Below are positions 16,754-24,769 of a stretch of 64,000 nt of DNA, one piece after another. Origin of the DNA: Bacilli bacterium (GTDB lineage Bacteria; Bacillota; Bacilli; RF39; UBA660). Both the position numbers and the translations under genes were made by a program. The stretch lies in the NCBI GenBank assembly GCA_017525015.1, contig JAFXUK010000015.1, forward strand, positions 62,001 to 126,000, in the 5' to 3' direction. The first letter of the stretch is position 1; each line of letters opens with the position of its first letter. The notes beneath the pieces were generated by a model. The model saw nothing but the letters and a program-made list of their open reading frames with translations, was not told the origin of the DNA and made no database searches.

Positions 16754-17479
16754 ATGAATGAATATGATATCGAATACGTAAAAAAATATATTCATCCAGA
16801 AGATGATTTAGATGAAGCACTACAACGTTTAAAAAATGGTGAACCACCTCAATATATAGTAGGTGATGTAAACTTCTATGGAAATATAATAAAAGTTAAT
16901 AAAAATGTTTTAATACCAAGAAGAGAAACCGAAGAACTTGTTGAAAAGACATCTGAATTAATAAAAAAATATTTCCCTAATAAAACAATAGATATATTAG
17001 ACATAGGAACAGGTAGTGGATGTATTCCTATTACTTTAAAAAAATTATTTCCCAAAGCTAATATAACAACTGTTGATATATCAGAAGAAGCGCTAGATGT
17101 AGCTAAAGAAAATGCCGATATAAATAATTCAGATATAACTCTAATTAGAAGTGATTTATTTGAAAACGTAAAAGGAAAATATGATGTCATAATAAGTAAT
17201 CCTCCTTACATTAGAGAAGATGAAGAAATAATGGATATAGTAAAAAATAATGAACCTCATCTTGCTTTATATGCTAAAGATAATGGTTTGTATTTTTACA
17301 AAGAGATCCTCAAACAAGCATCTAGATATTTAAAAAAAGATTTCTTAATAGCATTTGAGATTGGTGAAGAACAAGGTAAAGACATTATGGATATTGCCAA
17401 AAAACATTTCCCAAAAGCAAAATGTACTATTTCCCAGGATCTTCAACATCTAGATAGATTTATATTTATAAAAAAATAG
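16754..17479 (+). CDS. prmC: Release factor glutamine methyltransferase PrmC
   Basis: 241 aa. N5-methylates the glutamine of the GGQ motif in RF1 and RF2. SAM motif I ILDIGTGSGCIPITL and the substrate-glutamine binding tetrapeptide NPPY (in VIISNPPYIR) are present, with LIPRRETEELVE before them. A start at 16748 is also possible; the weak AGAAAGAAG site fits 16754 better by spacing. Follows prfA as usual. Confidence 0.95.
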   Translation: MNEYDIEYVKKYIHPEDDLDEALQRLKNGEPPQYIVGDVNFYGNIIKVNKNVLIPRRETEELVEKTSELIKKYFPNKTIDILDIGTGSGCIPITLKKLFPKANITTVDISEEALDVAKENADINNSDITLIRSDLFENVKGKYDVIISNPPYIREDEEIMDIVKNNEPHLALYAKDNGLYFYKEILKQASRYLKKDFLIAFEIGEEQGKDIMDIAKKHFPKAKCTISQDLQHLDRFIFIKK

Positions 17480-17502
17480 TAAACACACTGTTTACTATTT
17501 TT
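17472..17502 (+). terminator. Terminator after prmC
   Basis: Long stem AAAAATAGTAAAC (17472-17484) paired with GTTTACTATTTTT (17490-17502), loop ACACT; the left arm includes the stop codon. Confidence 0.85.
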
Positions 17503-17526
17503 AAATTGACTATAAATAATTTTAAT

Positions 17527-17555
17527 TTGACAAAAGTTATAGTTAATAATATATT
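17527..17555 (+). promoter_or_regulatory. murA promoter
   Basis: Consensus TTGACA at 17527-17532, 17-bp spacer, TATATT at 17550-17555, about 45 nt before the start codon. Confidence 0.7.
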
Positions 17556-17600
17556 AAAGTTGTGAAAGAAAAATACTATTCATAAAAAGTAGGCGAATAA

Positions 17601-18860
17601 ATGAAGAAGTTAGTTATAAAAGGCGGAAAACCGCTAACTGGAACAATTAAAATAAGTGGCGCTAAAAATAGTGTAGTTGCTTTAATACCAGCAGCTATTT
17701 TATCAGATGAAGAAGTTACTTTATATAATGTTCCAAATATTTCAGATACTATAGCTTTAATTGATATTGTTGAATTATTAAATGGTAAAGTTGAATATAA
17801 AGATGAAGTAATGCATATAGATACTAGTAAAATAGAAAATAAAGTAGTTCCAGAAGACTTAGCTAAAAAGTTAAGAGCTTCATATTACTTTATGGGAGCA
17901 TTACTATCTAAATTCCATTATGCTGAAATATATTTCCCTGGAGGATGTAACATCGGATCTAGACCAATTGATTTCCATATCAATGGTTTCAAAAAATTAG
18001 GTGCTGAAGTTACAATCGAAGGTAATAAGTATATTTTTAAAGCAGAGAAACTAAAAGGAGCTCGTATTTATTTAGACTTTGCATCTGTTGGTGCAACTAT
18101 TAACATAATGTTAGCAGCTGTTAAAGCAGAAGGAACAACGCATATTTCTAATGCAGCTAAAGAACCAGAAATAGTTAATATAGCTACATTATTAAACAAT
18201 ATGGGTGCTAAAATAACTGGAGCAGGAACTAGTGAAATTAAAATAGTTGGTGTTAAAAAATTACATAAAGGTGTAGTTGATGTAATTCCTGATCGTATTG
18301 AAGCAGGTACTTATACAATTATTGGAGCACTAGTTGGAAAGAATCTAAAAATAGATGGTATTATCGAAGATCATATTGATGCTCTATTATCTAAACTAAA
18401 AGAAATGGGAGTTAAATTAGAAATTACTAATAACTCTGTTACATTAAGCAAACCAAGAGTATTTAAACCAATAAATGTTAAAACATTAGTATTCCCTGGA
18501 TTTGCTACTGACTTAGGTCAACCAATGAGTGTTTTACTTACTCAAGCAAAAGGTGTATCTATTTTTGAAGAAACAATCTACGAAAATAGAATGGGTCATG
18601 TTAAATATCTACAAAAGATGGGAGCAGATATCAGAGTAACTGATAGAACTGCTATCATTACTGGTCCAACCAAGTTAAGAGGAGACGAAGTAGTAGCAAC
18701 AGATTTAAGAGCTGGTGCTGCAATGGTAATTGCCGGTTTAACCGCTACAGGAACAACTACTATTGAAGAAATAGAACATATTCTAAGAGGATATGAAAAC
18801 ATAGTTGAAAAACTTACTAATGTTGGAGCTAATATAAAAATTATCGAAACAGAAGACTAA
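17601..18860 (+). CDS. murA: UDP-N-acetylglucosamine 1-carboxyvinyltransferase
   Basis: 419 aa. First committed step of peptidoglycan synthesis: transfers enolpyruvate from PEP to UDP-GlcNAc. Conserved Lys22-Asn23 (GAKNSVVAL) and the loop cysteine FPGGCNIGSRP (Cys116), the residue alkylated by fosfomycin, are both present. Its presence with VanY-like and other wall enzymes shows a walled cell, not a mycoplasma. Monocistronic between its own promoter and terminator. Which Firmicutes paralogue (MurA or MurZ type) cannot be told here. Confidence 0.96.
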   Translation: MKKLVIKGGKPLTGTIKISGAKNSVVALIPAAILSDEEVTLYNVPNISDTIALIDIVELLNGKVEYKDEVMHIDTSKIENKVVPEDLAKKLRASYYFMGALLSKFHYAEIYFPGGCNIGSRPIDFHINGFKKLGAEVTIEGNKYIFKAEKLKGARIYLDFASVGATINIMLAAVKAEGTTHISNAAKEPEIVNIATLLNNMGAKITGAGTSEIKIVGVKKLHKGVVDVIPDRIEAGTYTIIGALVGKNLKIDGIIEDHIDALLSKLKEMGVKLEITNNSVTLSKPRVFKPINVKTLVFPGFATDLGQPMSVLLTQAKGVSIFEETIYENRMGHVKYLQKMGADIRVTDRTAIITGPTKLRGDEVVATDLRAGAAMVIAGLTATGTTTIEEIEHILRGYENIVEKLTNVGANIKIIETED

Positions 18861-18861
18861 T

Positions 18862-18891
18862 AAACACAAGAAAAAATCTTGTGTTTTTTTT
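18862..18891 (+). terminator. Terminator after murA
   Basis: 9-bp stem AAACACAAG/CTTGTGTTT followed by a long T-run. Confidence 0.9.
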
Positions 18892-18922
18892 GTCAATACC
18901 TAAAATGATCTTTTTGATGAAT

Positions 18923-18951
18923 TTGACATTTTATGTAAAATTTGTTAAAAT
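18923..18951 (+). promoter_or_regulatory. Strong promoter of the structured RNA
   Basis: Perfect TTGACA at 18923-18928, 17-bp spacer ending in TGT, then TAAAAT at 18946-18951. Among the best promoters in the window; predicts an RNA 5' end near 18958. Confidence 0.8.
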
Positions 18952-18957
18952 CCATAT

Positions 18958-19400
18958 ATGTTGTGGTGCATTATCCTAGTCACAAACATTATTTGAAGGT
19001 AGGGCTAAAAATCTACCAGTTGTACCGAATGACACTTTGTATACTTGCTTGATTCGCCCAGATTCGGGTGGGTATATAATTTAAGATTTAAGGACAAACT
19101 ATAACGGCATATAGACAAGATCCTTTTATCCCGTCAGTGAAAAGATACAGGTGCGTGTCGTGAGTGGTTATGTGGGATAGAAATTGAAAACATAATTGCA
19201 AAAGCGAATAACAATAGTCACTTTGTGTTTGAGAAATTCTCTAGGGTGTTTGTATCGTAAGGTTTGAAGTGCGGACTAAGTGGTAATCGAGTAATCGATC
19301 CTGGCAACAATCGTTAGTTTCTAGTAATGAGAAATCCCCGGATAGTAATTGATGGTTAGAAACTGAGAAATTCAACTCGACCAAAGCCGTAAAATTAATT
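18958..19400 (+). ncRNA. Large structured RNA, probable OLE RNA (compact)
   Basis: About 440 nt without a credible reading frame, markedly richer in G/C than its surroundings, between a strong promoter and an OapA-like gene. Helices visible: TTGTG 18961-18965 with CACAA 18981-18985; GGTAG 18998-19002 with CTACC 19013-19017; a hairpin 19041-19075 (ATAC/GTAT and CGCCC/GGGTG); long-range TATCCC 19127-19132 with GGGATA 19174-19179; ATCGA-GTAA-TCGAT at 19086-19099 with a GNRA-type loop; AGTTTCTA 19316-19323 with TAGAAACT 19357-19364. Ornate Large Extremophilic RNA is known to sit directly upstream of oapA; the ones I know are around 600 nt, so this would be a shortened form. The assignment rests on the neighbour and layout, not on a covariance search. 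It lacks tmRNA, RNase P or SRP signatures. Confidence 0.65.
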
Positions 19401-19453
19401 TATGATATTACCATAAACTGTTTTTGAATAATTACTTTATAAGGAGAGTTAAT

Positions 19454-19978
19454 ATGAAAGAGAACATTAACTGGATATATAAAGTTTTTTTATTGTCTTT
19501 TATCCTATCAATTATCTTTTCAGGAGGATCATCTGTTATAGCTAATTCATTTAATTCTATAATCTTAACTATTTTAATAATTATAGTTATTATTATAGGA
19601 ATTATCTTCGATATGATTGGTGTAGCAGTATTAACAGCTGAAGAAGCAAACCTTCATGCTAGAGCATCTAAAAAATTAAAAGGCGCTAAAAAAGCTATAT
19701 CTTTATTAAAAAATCACACTAAGGTATCTTCTGTTTGCCAAGATGTTATTGGAGATATTAGTGGTATCGTAAGTGGTAGTTTAGGTGCAGTTCTAACTAT
19801 CAATCTATCAGAATATTTTGATTGGAATTTAGTATTAGTTACCATGATAATTACGGCTATCATTTCAGCTTTAACAGTAGGTGGAAAAGCTATATTCAAA
19901 GTAATAGCAACTGAAAATGCTGATGATATTGTATACACAGTTGGTAAACTTCTATCAATATTCGAAAAAAACAAATAA
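19454..19978 (+). CDS. oapA: OapA-like OLE-RNA-associated membrane protein
   Basis: 174 aa. Hydrophobic segments near residues 9-25, 35-58 and 127-147, with a conserved-looking cytoplasmic stretch FDMIGVAVLTAEEANLHARA (52-71) and DVIGDISGIVSGSLGA (97-112). These match what I recall of OapA, the roughly 180-aa membrane protein that binds OLE RNA and is linked to Mg2+, cold and ethanol responses; the pattern is also loosely like DUF21 transporters. ATG at 19454 follows AAGGAGAG. Probably co-transcribed with the RNA. The family call is from memory and should be confirmed. Confidence 0.65.
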   Translation: MKENINWIYKVFLLSFILSIIFSGGSSVIANSFNSIILTILIIIVIIIGIIFDMIGVAVLTAEEANLHARASKKLKGAKKAISLLKNHTKVSSVCQDVIGDISGIVSGSLGAVLTINLSEYFDWNLVLVTMIITAIISALTVGGKAIFKVIATENADDIVYTVGKLLSIFEKNK

Positions 19979-19985
19979 TTATTAC

Positions 19986-20013
19986 TTGCAACTAAATAAA
20001 ATCATGATATAAT
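19986..20013 (+). promoter_or_regulatory. rpmE promoter
   Basis: TTGCAA at 19986-19991, 16-bp spacer, TGA then TATAAT at 20008-20013. Confidence 0.65.
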
Positions 20014-20073
20014 ACATAAGACGAAGAAATTACTATGTTTAGCTAATTAAACATGGCGGAAGGAGAATGTATA

Positions 20074-20283
20074 ATGAAAAAAGGAATACATCCAGAATTA
20101 AAAGATTGTAAAGTTACATGTGCTTGCGGAGCAACATTTATGACTAAATCTACAAAAGATGAAATCCATGTTGAAGTATGTTCAGAATGTCATCCATTCT
20201 ATACTGGAAAACAAGGAAAAGCTAAGAAAACTGGTGCAGTTGAAAAATTCAACAAAAAATTCGGTTACGATCAAGAAGCTTAA
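20074..20283 (+). CDS. rpmE: 50S ribosomal protein L31 (zinc-binding type)
   Basis: 69 aa. Zinc ligands are kept (VTCACGATF and [12 protein letters not shown]), marking the C+ form rather than the zinc-free paralogue. [14 protein letters not shown] is the conserved C-terminal signature. The start at 20074 follows GGAGAATG and excludes a seven-residue in-frame extension. Monocistronic, with two stacked terminators. Confidence 0.95.
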   Translation: MKKGIHPELKDCKVTCACGATFMTKSTKDEIHVEVCSECHPFYTGKQGKAKKTGAVEKFNKKFGYDQEA

Positions 20284-20296
20284 TAGCTTCTTTTTT
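20273..20296 (+). terminator. First terminator after rpmE
   Basis: 8-bp stem AAGAAGCT/AGCTTCTT with the loop TAAT holding the stop codon, then T-run. Confidence 0.85.
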
Positions 20297-20300
20297 GTTG

Positions 20301-20331
20301 GTATCTAAACAATTAGTTTAGATACTTTTTT
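20301..20331 (+). terminator. Second terminator after rpmE
   Basis: Perfect 10-bp stem GTATCTAAAC/GTTTAGATAC, 5-nt loop, six T. Tandem with the previous one. Confidence 0.9.
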
Positions 20332-20372
20332 ATTTTCATTAGATATAATTAAATTGGCAAAGGAGGAATATT

Positions 20373-21539
20373 ATGAATCAAGAAATAATAGGAAAATTTA
20401 TTGCCAAAAAAAGAAAAGAAAAAAATCTAACTCAACAAGAGTTAGCAGATAAACTAGGTGTAACATACCAAGCTATATCTAAATGGGAGAATGGTCGAGG
20501 AATGCCAGACTATCCTTTATTTGAACCCTTATGTAAAGAACTAGGAATAACAACATCTGAATTACTATCTGGAGGACAAAAAGAGGATAAAACAGTAGAA
20601 TACATTAAATATAAAGATAAAAAAGATAAAACATTATTACTATTAATTGTGATAGCTTTAATAATTACAGCAACTATTTCTTTTATAGGTGTTTTTAATA
20701 AATATAAGAATTATTATGAAAAGAATTATAACCAAACGAAAGTATATAATTTTAGTGGTGAAGGTGAAAATTTTATTTATGGCGATGTATATCTAATATC
20801 ATCACCATACAGGGTGCTAATGTTTACTGGGAAATTAGAAACTAAAGATATAAAAAATATTCCTCAAGAAAGCATAACTGGATATTCTCTAAAATATAAA
20901 GATAAACTAATATTTAGTATGGGTGGATTATCTATGATAGAACCAACAGTTATTACTGAAGAAAGAGATTATGATGAAATATTTAATCAAGAAAAACTAT
21001 CTCATCTAGATGAGTGGTATATAATAGTATATTATTTAAAAGATGAAGAAATATTAAATGAAAAAATAGATTTATCAGTAAATGAAATCTTCACTATTGA
21101 TTCAGAAGATAATTACAAAGTAGATCCTATTGCATCAGATAAACCAAAAGAAACAATCTCAGATGATTTAGGAGATTGTCCAAAAGAAAAATTAGAATTA
21201 ATTAATAAATTAGTAAAAAAAGGTTTTGCCCAACCATTTGATGCTTGTGTAACATATATTAATTTTGAAGATGGATCAAGTTTAGATTTAGAAGCATATG
21301 AAGATAGAGTATCTCTTCTGTATAATAATTTAATACTAAATTATTGGTATGGAAAAAGAGATAATAAAATAATAGTTTCAGGAGATACTAATGAAAAAAT
21401 ATGGGAGTATGAATATAATTACAAAACAAAAGTCCAAAAATGTATAAAAGGCAAATGTCCAAAGGTAGATAAAGATGCCATAGATTACTTTATTAAAGTA
21501 ACTAATGAATATATTGAAGAAGAACATATTTTTGATTAA
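20373..21539 (+). CDS. Membrane-anchored XRE-family regulator (paralogue 1)
   Basis: 388 aa. Cro/CI-type HTH at residues 1-66 (LTQQELADKLGVTYQAISKW), a charged YIKYKDKKDK juxtamembrane stretch, one membrane segment at about 87-107, and an extracytoplasmic domain of about 280 aa with Cys near its C-terminus (KCIKGKC). This topology suggests direct sensing of an outside signal by a DNA-bound protein. The ectodomain resembles that of the protein at 22565 (GEG..F, TSP/SSP, PQE.I..YS..Y.DKLI.S). No known ectodomain family recognised. Own -10 TATAAT at 20344-20349; ribosome site AAAGGAGG. Confidence 0.8.
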   Translation: MNQEIIGKFIAKKRKEKNLTQQELADKLGVTYQAISKWENGRGMPDYPLFEPLCKELGITTSELLSGGQKEDKTVEYIKYKDKKDKTLLLLIVIALIITATISFIGVFNKYKNYYEKNYNQTKVYNFSGEGENFIYGDVYLISSPYRVLMFTGKLETKDIKNIPQESITGYSLKYKDKLIFSMGGLSMIEPTVITEERDYDEIFNQEKLSHLDEWYIIVYYLKDEEILNEKIDLSVNEIFTIDSEDNYKVDPIASDKPKETISDDLGDCPKEKLELINKLVKKGFAQPFDACVTYINFEDGSSLDLEAYEDRVSLLYNNLILNYWYGKRDNKIIVSGDTNEKIWEYEYNYKTKVQKCIKGKCPKVDKDAIDYFIKVTNEYIEEEHIFD

Positions 21540-21544
21540 AAGAC

Positions 21545-21658
21545 TTAATGCATATTTACACACTAATGTGATACTTTGAATAACAAAGTTAATAACTTGT
21601 AAAATGGTAGTACCATGGAATAATATTTAAAGACAATATTAAAATATTGTCTTTTTTT
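21545..21658 (+). terminator. Hairpin-rich tail ending in a terminator
   Basis: Non-coding tail after the XRE gene. Small hairpins: CAC/GTG around 21560-21570, ACTTTG/CAAAGT around 21573-21590, ATGGTA/TACCAT around 21604-21616, then a strong terminator stem AGACAATA/TATTGTCT (21631-21651) with seven T. The third hairpin superficially resembles the T-box GGTGGTACC core but lacks the rest of that leader. Confidence 0.6.
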
Positions 21659-21715
21659 GGCTAAAAATCGATGTGATATAATGGTGCAACGGAAAAAATA
21701 TAGAAAGGAGATAAA

Positions 21716-22003
21716 ATGGGGGATTTCAGAAAAAATAAATACTACAAAGAATTTACAAAAGCTGAAGAAATAAGCAAAAAAGAAATTTTAAAAGTATTCA
21801 AACACTTTTGGAGGCATCATAGAAAAGATTACAAGATGTTAGCTGATATGTATAACATACTTGATTATAAGTGGTACAAACATGCTAACACAAATAAAGA
21901 ATTAGCAATAATATATGATGCATTATGGGAAAAAGTAAGTAAATATGCCATAAAAAAATTGAAAGGAGAAGGCTTAGAATACTATCTAATTAGTACACAC
22001 TAG
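21716..22003 (+). CDS. Small hypothetical protein, helical and basic
   Basis: 95 aa, no signal or membrane segment, rich in Lys, Tyr and aromatic residues (FKHFWRHHRKDYKML). Predicted almost entirely helical. Preceded by AGAAAGGAG and an extended -10 TGATATAAT (hexamer 21677-21682). Forms a pair with the gene at 22051 between the two membrane XRE regulators, whose likely target or partner it may be. I do not recognise the family. Confidence 0.6.
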   Translation: MGDFRKNKYYKEFTKAEEISKKEILKVFKHFWRHHRKDYKMLADMYNILDYKWYKHANTNKELAIIYDALWEKVSKYAIKKLKGEGLEYYLISTH

Positions 22004-22050
22004 GGTATATAAAATATGGCAGCATTTATATTAAAAAAGGAGGAATATAT

Positions 22051-22458
22051 TTGAAAGCAACTGAAGAAAATAAAATGGAATTACTAGAACAATACGTAAG
22101 AGATATCTATATGGCCACTAATCATGCACTTCCTCATCCAGAATTAAGACCTAGAATAAAAACAATCAAAAGATTACCACATGAGGCTTTAGTTTCAAAT
22201 TACGCTTTAATTCTTGAATTTATTATTAGGATAAAAAGAGAATGTTGTATTTTACTTAAAATACTCAATGATGAATCTTTTAAACCATATAGTTTAGAAG
22301 AATTTAGTAAAAACTTCGATAAATTAGCAGCAAAAATAAAAGATTGGGAACTAAAGGAATATTTAAAAAGAAGAAAAAATCGTAGAGAATTTATAAGATG
22401 GCGTAGAGGATTCCGTAGTAGAAAGGAATATGAAAATAATCTTTATGATTTAAAATAA
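22051..22458 (+). CDS. Small hypothetical protein with Arg-rich tail
   Basis: 135 aa, starting with TTG behind a strong AAAAGGAGG site (48 nt after the previous stop). Mostly helical; the last 30 residues are highly basic (KRRKNRREFIRWRRGFRSRK), suggesting nucleic-acid or acidic-surface binding. No membrane segment. Ends in a good terminator. Not recognised; probably co-transcribed with the 95-aa gene before it. Confidence 0.6.
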   Translation: MKATEENKMELLEQYVRDIYMATNHALPHPELRPRIKTIKRLPHEALVSNYALILEFIIRIKRECCILLKILNDESFKPYSLEEFSKNFDKLAAKIKDWELKEYLKRRKNRREFIRWRRGFRSRKEYENNLYDLK

Positions 22459-22465
22459 GATTTAT

Positions 22466-22497
22466 AGACAGTGTTAAATTAAACACTGTCTTTTTTT
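22466..22497 (+). terminator. Terminator after the small-gene pair
   Basis: Perfect 10-bp stem AGACAGTGTT/AACACTGTCT, 6-nt loop, seven T. Confidence 0.9.
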
Positions 22498-22564
22498 AAT
22501 CCTACTCTAAGTAGGTAACTTTATAAAATAATTTATGATAAAGTTTTATTAAGGAGAGATTTAT

Positions 22565-23680
22565 ATGAATACAGAAAAAATAAGTCAATATATTTCTAAA
22601 AAGAGAAAAGAAAAAGGATTAACTCAACAAGAATTAGCAGATATGACTCACCTAAGTGAAAAAACTATAAGTAAATGGGAAACAGGTAGAGGAATTCCTG
22701 ATATTGGTAATCTTCAAAATCTAGCCAAGGCTCTAGATACTTCTGTTATAGAATTACTAAACGGAGAAGAATCAACTAAAGAAGAAAAAGTAATAGATTA
22801 CATTAAATATAAAGATAAGAAAGATAGAAGAATACTTATTTATGTAATATTAAGTGCATTAGTAATAATTGCGTTGTTAATAACTAATCAGATATTAACA
22901 TATAGAAATTTCTATAAAACAAATTATGATAAGACTCAAGTAAACAAATTATATGGTGAAGGAGAATTATTTGATATAAATGATATGTTAGTTATAACAT
23001 CACCAAGTAAAACAATAATGGTTACAGGTAGAATTTATTCCAAAAATCCAGATTTAGTGCCTCAAGAAAATATTCTAAGTTATAGTATAAATTATAATGA
23101 TAAATTAATTCTTTCCAAAGGAAATCCTATACCAACAGTAGTAGAAGAAAAAAATGGGTATAACGATATGTTTAACGATGAAAAACTTAAAAACTTAGAT
23201 AACTGGAGTATAACAATTTTTTATCAACAAGGAGAAGAATCTAAAGAAGAAGTAATAGAATTAGATAAAGAAGTAATACTTACAACAGACAAATTAGAAA
23301 AAGAAGAAATAGAACCAATAGGTATCGAAGAACCTAAAACATCTAATAAGAGTTATTCTATATTAGGTAAAAGATTAGTAGAAAAAGGATTTATTGAAAC
23401 AAGTGAAAATATTTATGAATTAAAAAATGAAAAATATAATTTACTAATTGATTTAATATCAGGTGATATATTTTATAATGATTCTAATACAAGTATAATA
23501 TGTAAAGACTTTGCCCATAGTCATGCCAATATTGGAACTATGGTATTTGATATAAATGATAAATATTATATTGAAGTAATTGATGGTAAGTTAAAATGTA
23601 ATGAAGAAGGAAAATGTGATCCTAAAAAAGAAGCTAAGGCAAAAGAAGTATATAAAATTGTTAAAGAATATTTCGAATAA
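22565..23680 (+). CDS. Membrane-anchored XRE-family regulator (paralogue 2)
   Basis: 371 aa. Same architecture as the protein at 20373: HTH at 1-66 (TQQELADMTHLSEKTISKW), the near-identical juxtamembrane motif YIKYKDKKD, a membrane segment at about 90-112 and an outer domain of about 260 aa starting with GEGELFDIND. The two probably arose by duplication, with strong divergence of the C-terminal halves. ATG after AAGGAGAG. Monocistronic. No ligand can be inferred. Confidence 0.8.
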   Translation: MNTEKISQYISKKRKEKGLTQQELADMTHLSEKTISKWETGRGIPDIGNLQNLAKALDTSVIELLNGEESTKEEKVIDYIKYKDKKDRRILIYVILSALVIIALLITNQILTYRNFYKTNYDKTQVNKLYGEGELFDINDMLVITSPSKTIMVTGRIYSKNPDLVPQENILSYSINYNDKLILSKGNPIPTVVEEKNGYNDMFNDEKLKNLDNWSITIFYQQGEESKEEVIELDKEVILTTDKLEKEEIEPIGIEEPKTSNKSYSILGKRLVEKGFIETSENIYELKNEKYNLLIDLISGDIFYNDSNTSIICKDFAHSHANIGTMVFDINDKYYIEVIDGKLKCNEEGKCDPKKEAKAKEVYKIVKEYFE

Positions 23681-23701
23681 AAAAGGGCAAACGCCCTTTT
23701 T
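23681..23701 (+). terminator. Terminator after XRE paralogue 2
   Basis: 8-bp stem AAAAGGGC/GCCCTTTT with AAAC loop. Confidence 0.9.
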
Positions 23702-23743
23702 ATAATGCTTTAAAATGTGGTATACTATATTTAGGTGGTTAAT

Positions 23744-24769
23744 ATGGGTAAAATTAAATATTTATTTCAAAGAATAACAAGTATGGATTATAAAAGATTC
23801 TTTGCTACAATTGATGAAATTCATAAAAAAACAGGAAAGAGTAAAATATTTTTATTCTTTGATATAGTTCATTGCGGTCTAAAATACCAAGCTGGTTATT
23901 TAGATTATCGTCTATTTGAAATGTATGATTTAAATGAAAAACAAAGAAAAACTATTATTACTAGAGGAATAAATAATAGTATTGTCAAAAGATTTAATGA
24001 CCCTAATTATTACCATTGTTTTAGAAATAAATTAGAATTTAATAAAAAATTTAATAAATACCTATTAAGAGACTGGATGGAAGTAAAAGAAGATAATTAT
24101 GATGAATTCGTAGCTTTTACAGAAAAACATAATGAAATTATGATTAAACCAGTTGATGGTACATGTGGAAAAGGTATTGAAAAAGTTAAAGTAACTAAAA
24201 AGAATGTTAAAGAAGTATATGAAAACTTATTAGAAACTAAGAGATACTTAGTAGAAGAAGTTGCTAAACAATGTAAAGAAATTGCAGCACTTCATCCAAC
24301 ATCTATCAATACTATAAGAATAGTTACCTTAAATGATCATATAGTAGCTGCTTATCTACGTATTGGTAATAACAATAATGTAGTTGATAACTTTAATAGT
24401 GATGGCTTAGCAGCACCAATTAATATTGATACTGGTATCATTGATTATCTAGCTATAGATAAGAAAATGAATTTATATGAAAAACATCCTATAACAGGAG
24501 AACCAATTCTTTGGTTCCAAGTTCCAAAATGGCCAAGAATAAAAAGATTTGTTCTTAATGCTATGAAGGAAATACCACAAATAAAATATATAGGATGGGA
24601 TGTATGTCTTGGTGAAAAAGATCCATTCTTAATTGAAGCTAATGAATTCCCAGGACATGACATATATCAATTACCACCTCATAGAACAGATGGAATTGGT
24701 TTATTACCAGTATTTGAAAAAGCAATGAATAGTAAGGGTGAAGAAAATGAAGATAGCAATAGCAACTGA
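23744..24769 (+). CDS. Sugar-transfer-associated ATP-grasp protein
   Basis: 341 aa. ATP-grasp features: KPVDGTCGKGI (nucleotide-binding loop), RYLVEEVAKQ, HPTSINTIRIVT, and the metal-binding end DVCLGEKDPFLIEANEFPG. This order and the N-terminal helical part match the ATP-grasp family found next to glycosyltransferase genes. Such enzymes ligate a carboxylate to an amine; the substrate is unknown. Start at 23744 (AGGTGG 5 nt upstream); GTG at 23735 is an alternative. Overlaps rpiB by 23 nt, though a link to pentose metabolism is not obvious. Extended -10 TGGTATACT just upstream. Confidence 0.75.
   Translation: MGKIKYLFQRITSMDYKRFFATIDEIHKKTGKSKIFLFFDIVHCGLKYQAGYLDYRLFEMYDLNEKQRKTIITRGINNSIVKRFNDPNYYHCFRNKLEFNKKFNKYLLRDWMEVKEDNYDEFVAFTEKHNEIMIKPVDGTCGKGIEKVKVTKKNVKEVYENLLETKRYLVEEVAKQCKEIAALHPTSINTIRIVTLNDHIVAAYLRIGNNNNVVDNFNSDGLAAPINIDTGIIDYLAIDKKMNLYEKHPITGEPILWFQVPKWPRIKRFVLNAMKEIPQIKYIGWDVCLGEKDPFLIEANEFPGHDIYQLPPHRTDGIGLLPVFEKAMNSKGEENEDSNSN

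Noticed and set aside
18958..19400. tmRNA, RNase P RNA, SRP RNA or group I intron at the structured RNA
   Set aside because: No CCA end or tag reading frame, no GAGGAAAGTCC or ACAGAA P RNA motifs, no SRP tetraloop domain, no group I P/Q/R/S core; the OapA-like neighbour fits OLE better.
21600..21658. T-box riboswitch: ATGGTAGTACCAT followed by a terminator
   Set aside because: Only the short hairpin resembles the T-box core; there is no room for a specifier stem, the consensus GGTGGNACCGCG is not met, and no amino-acid gene follows.
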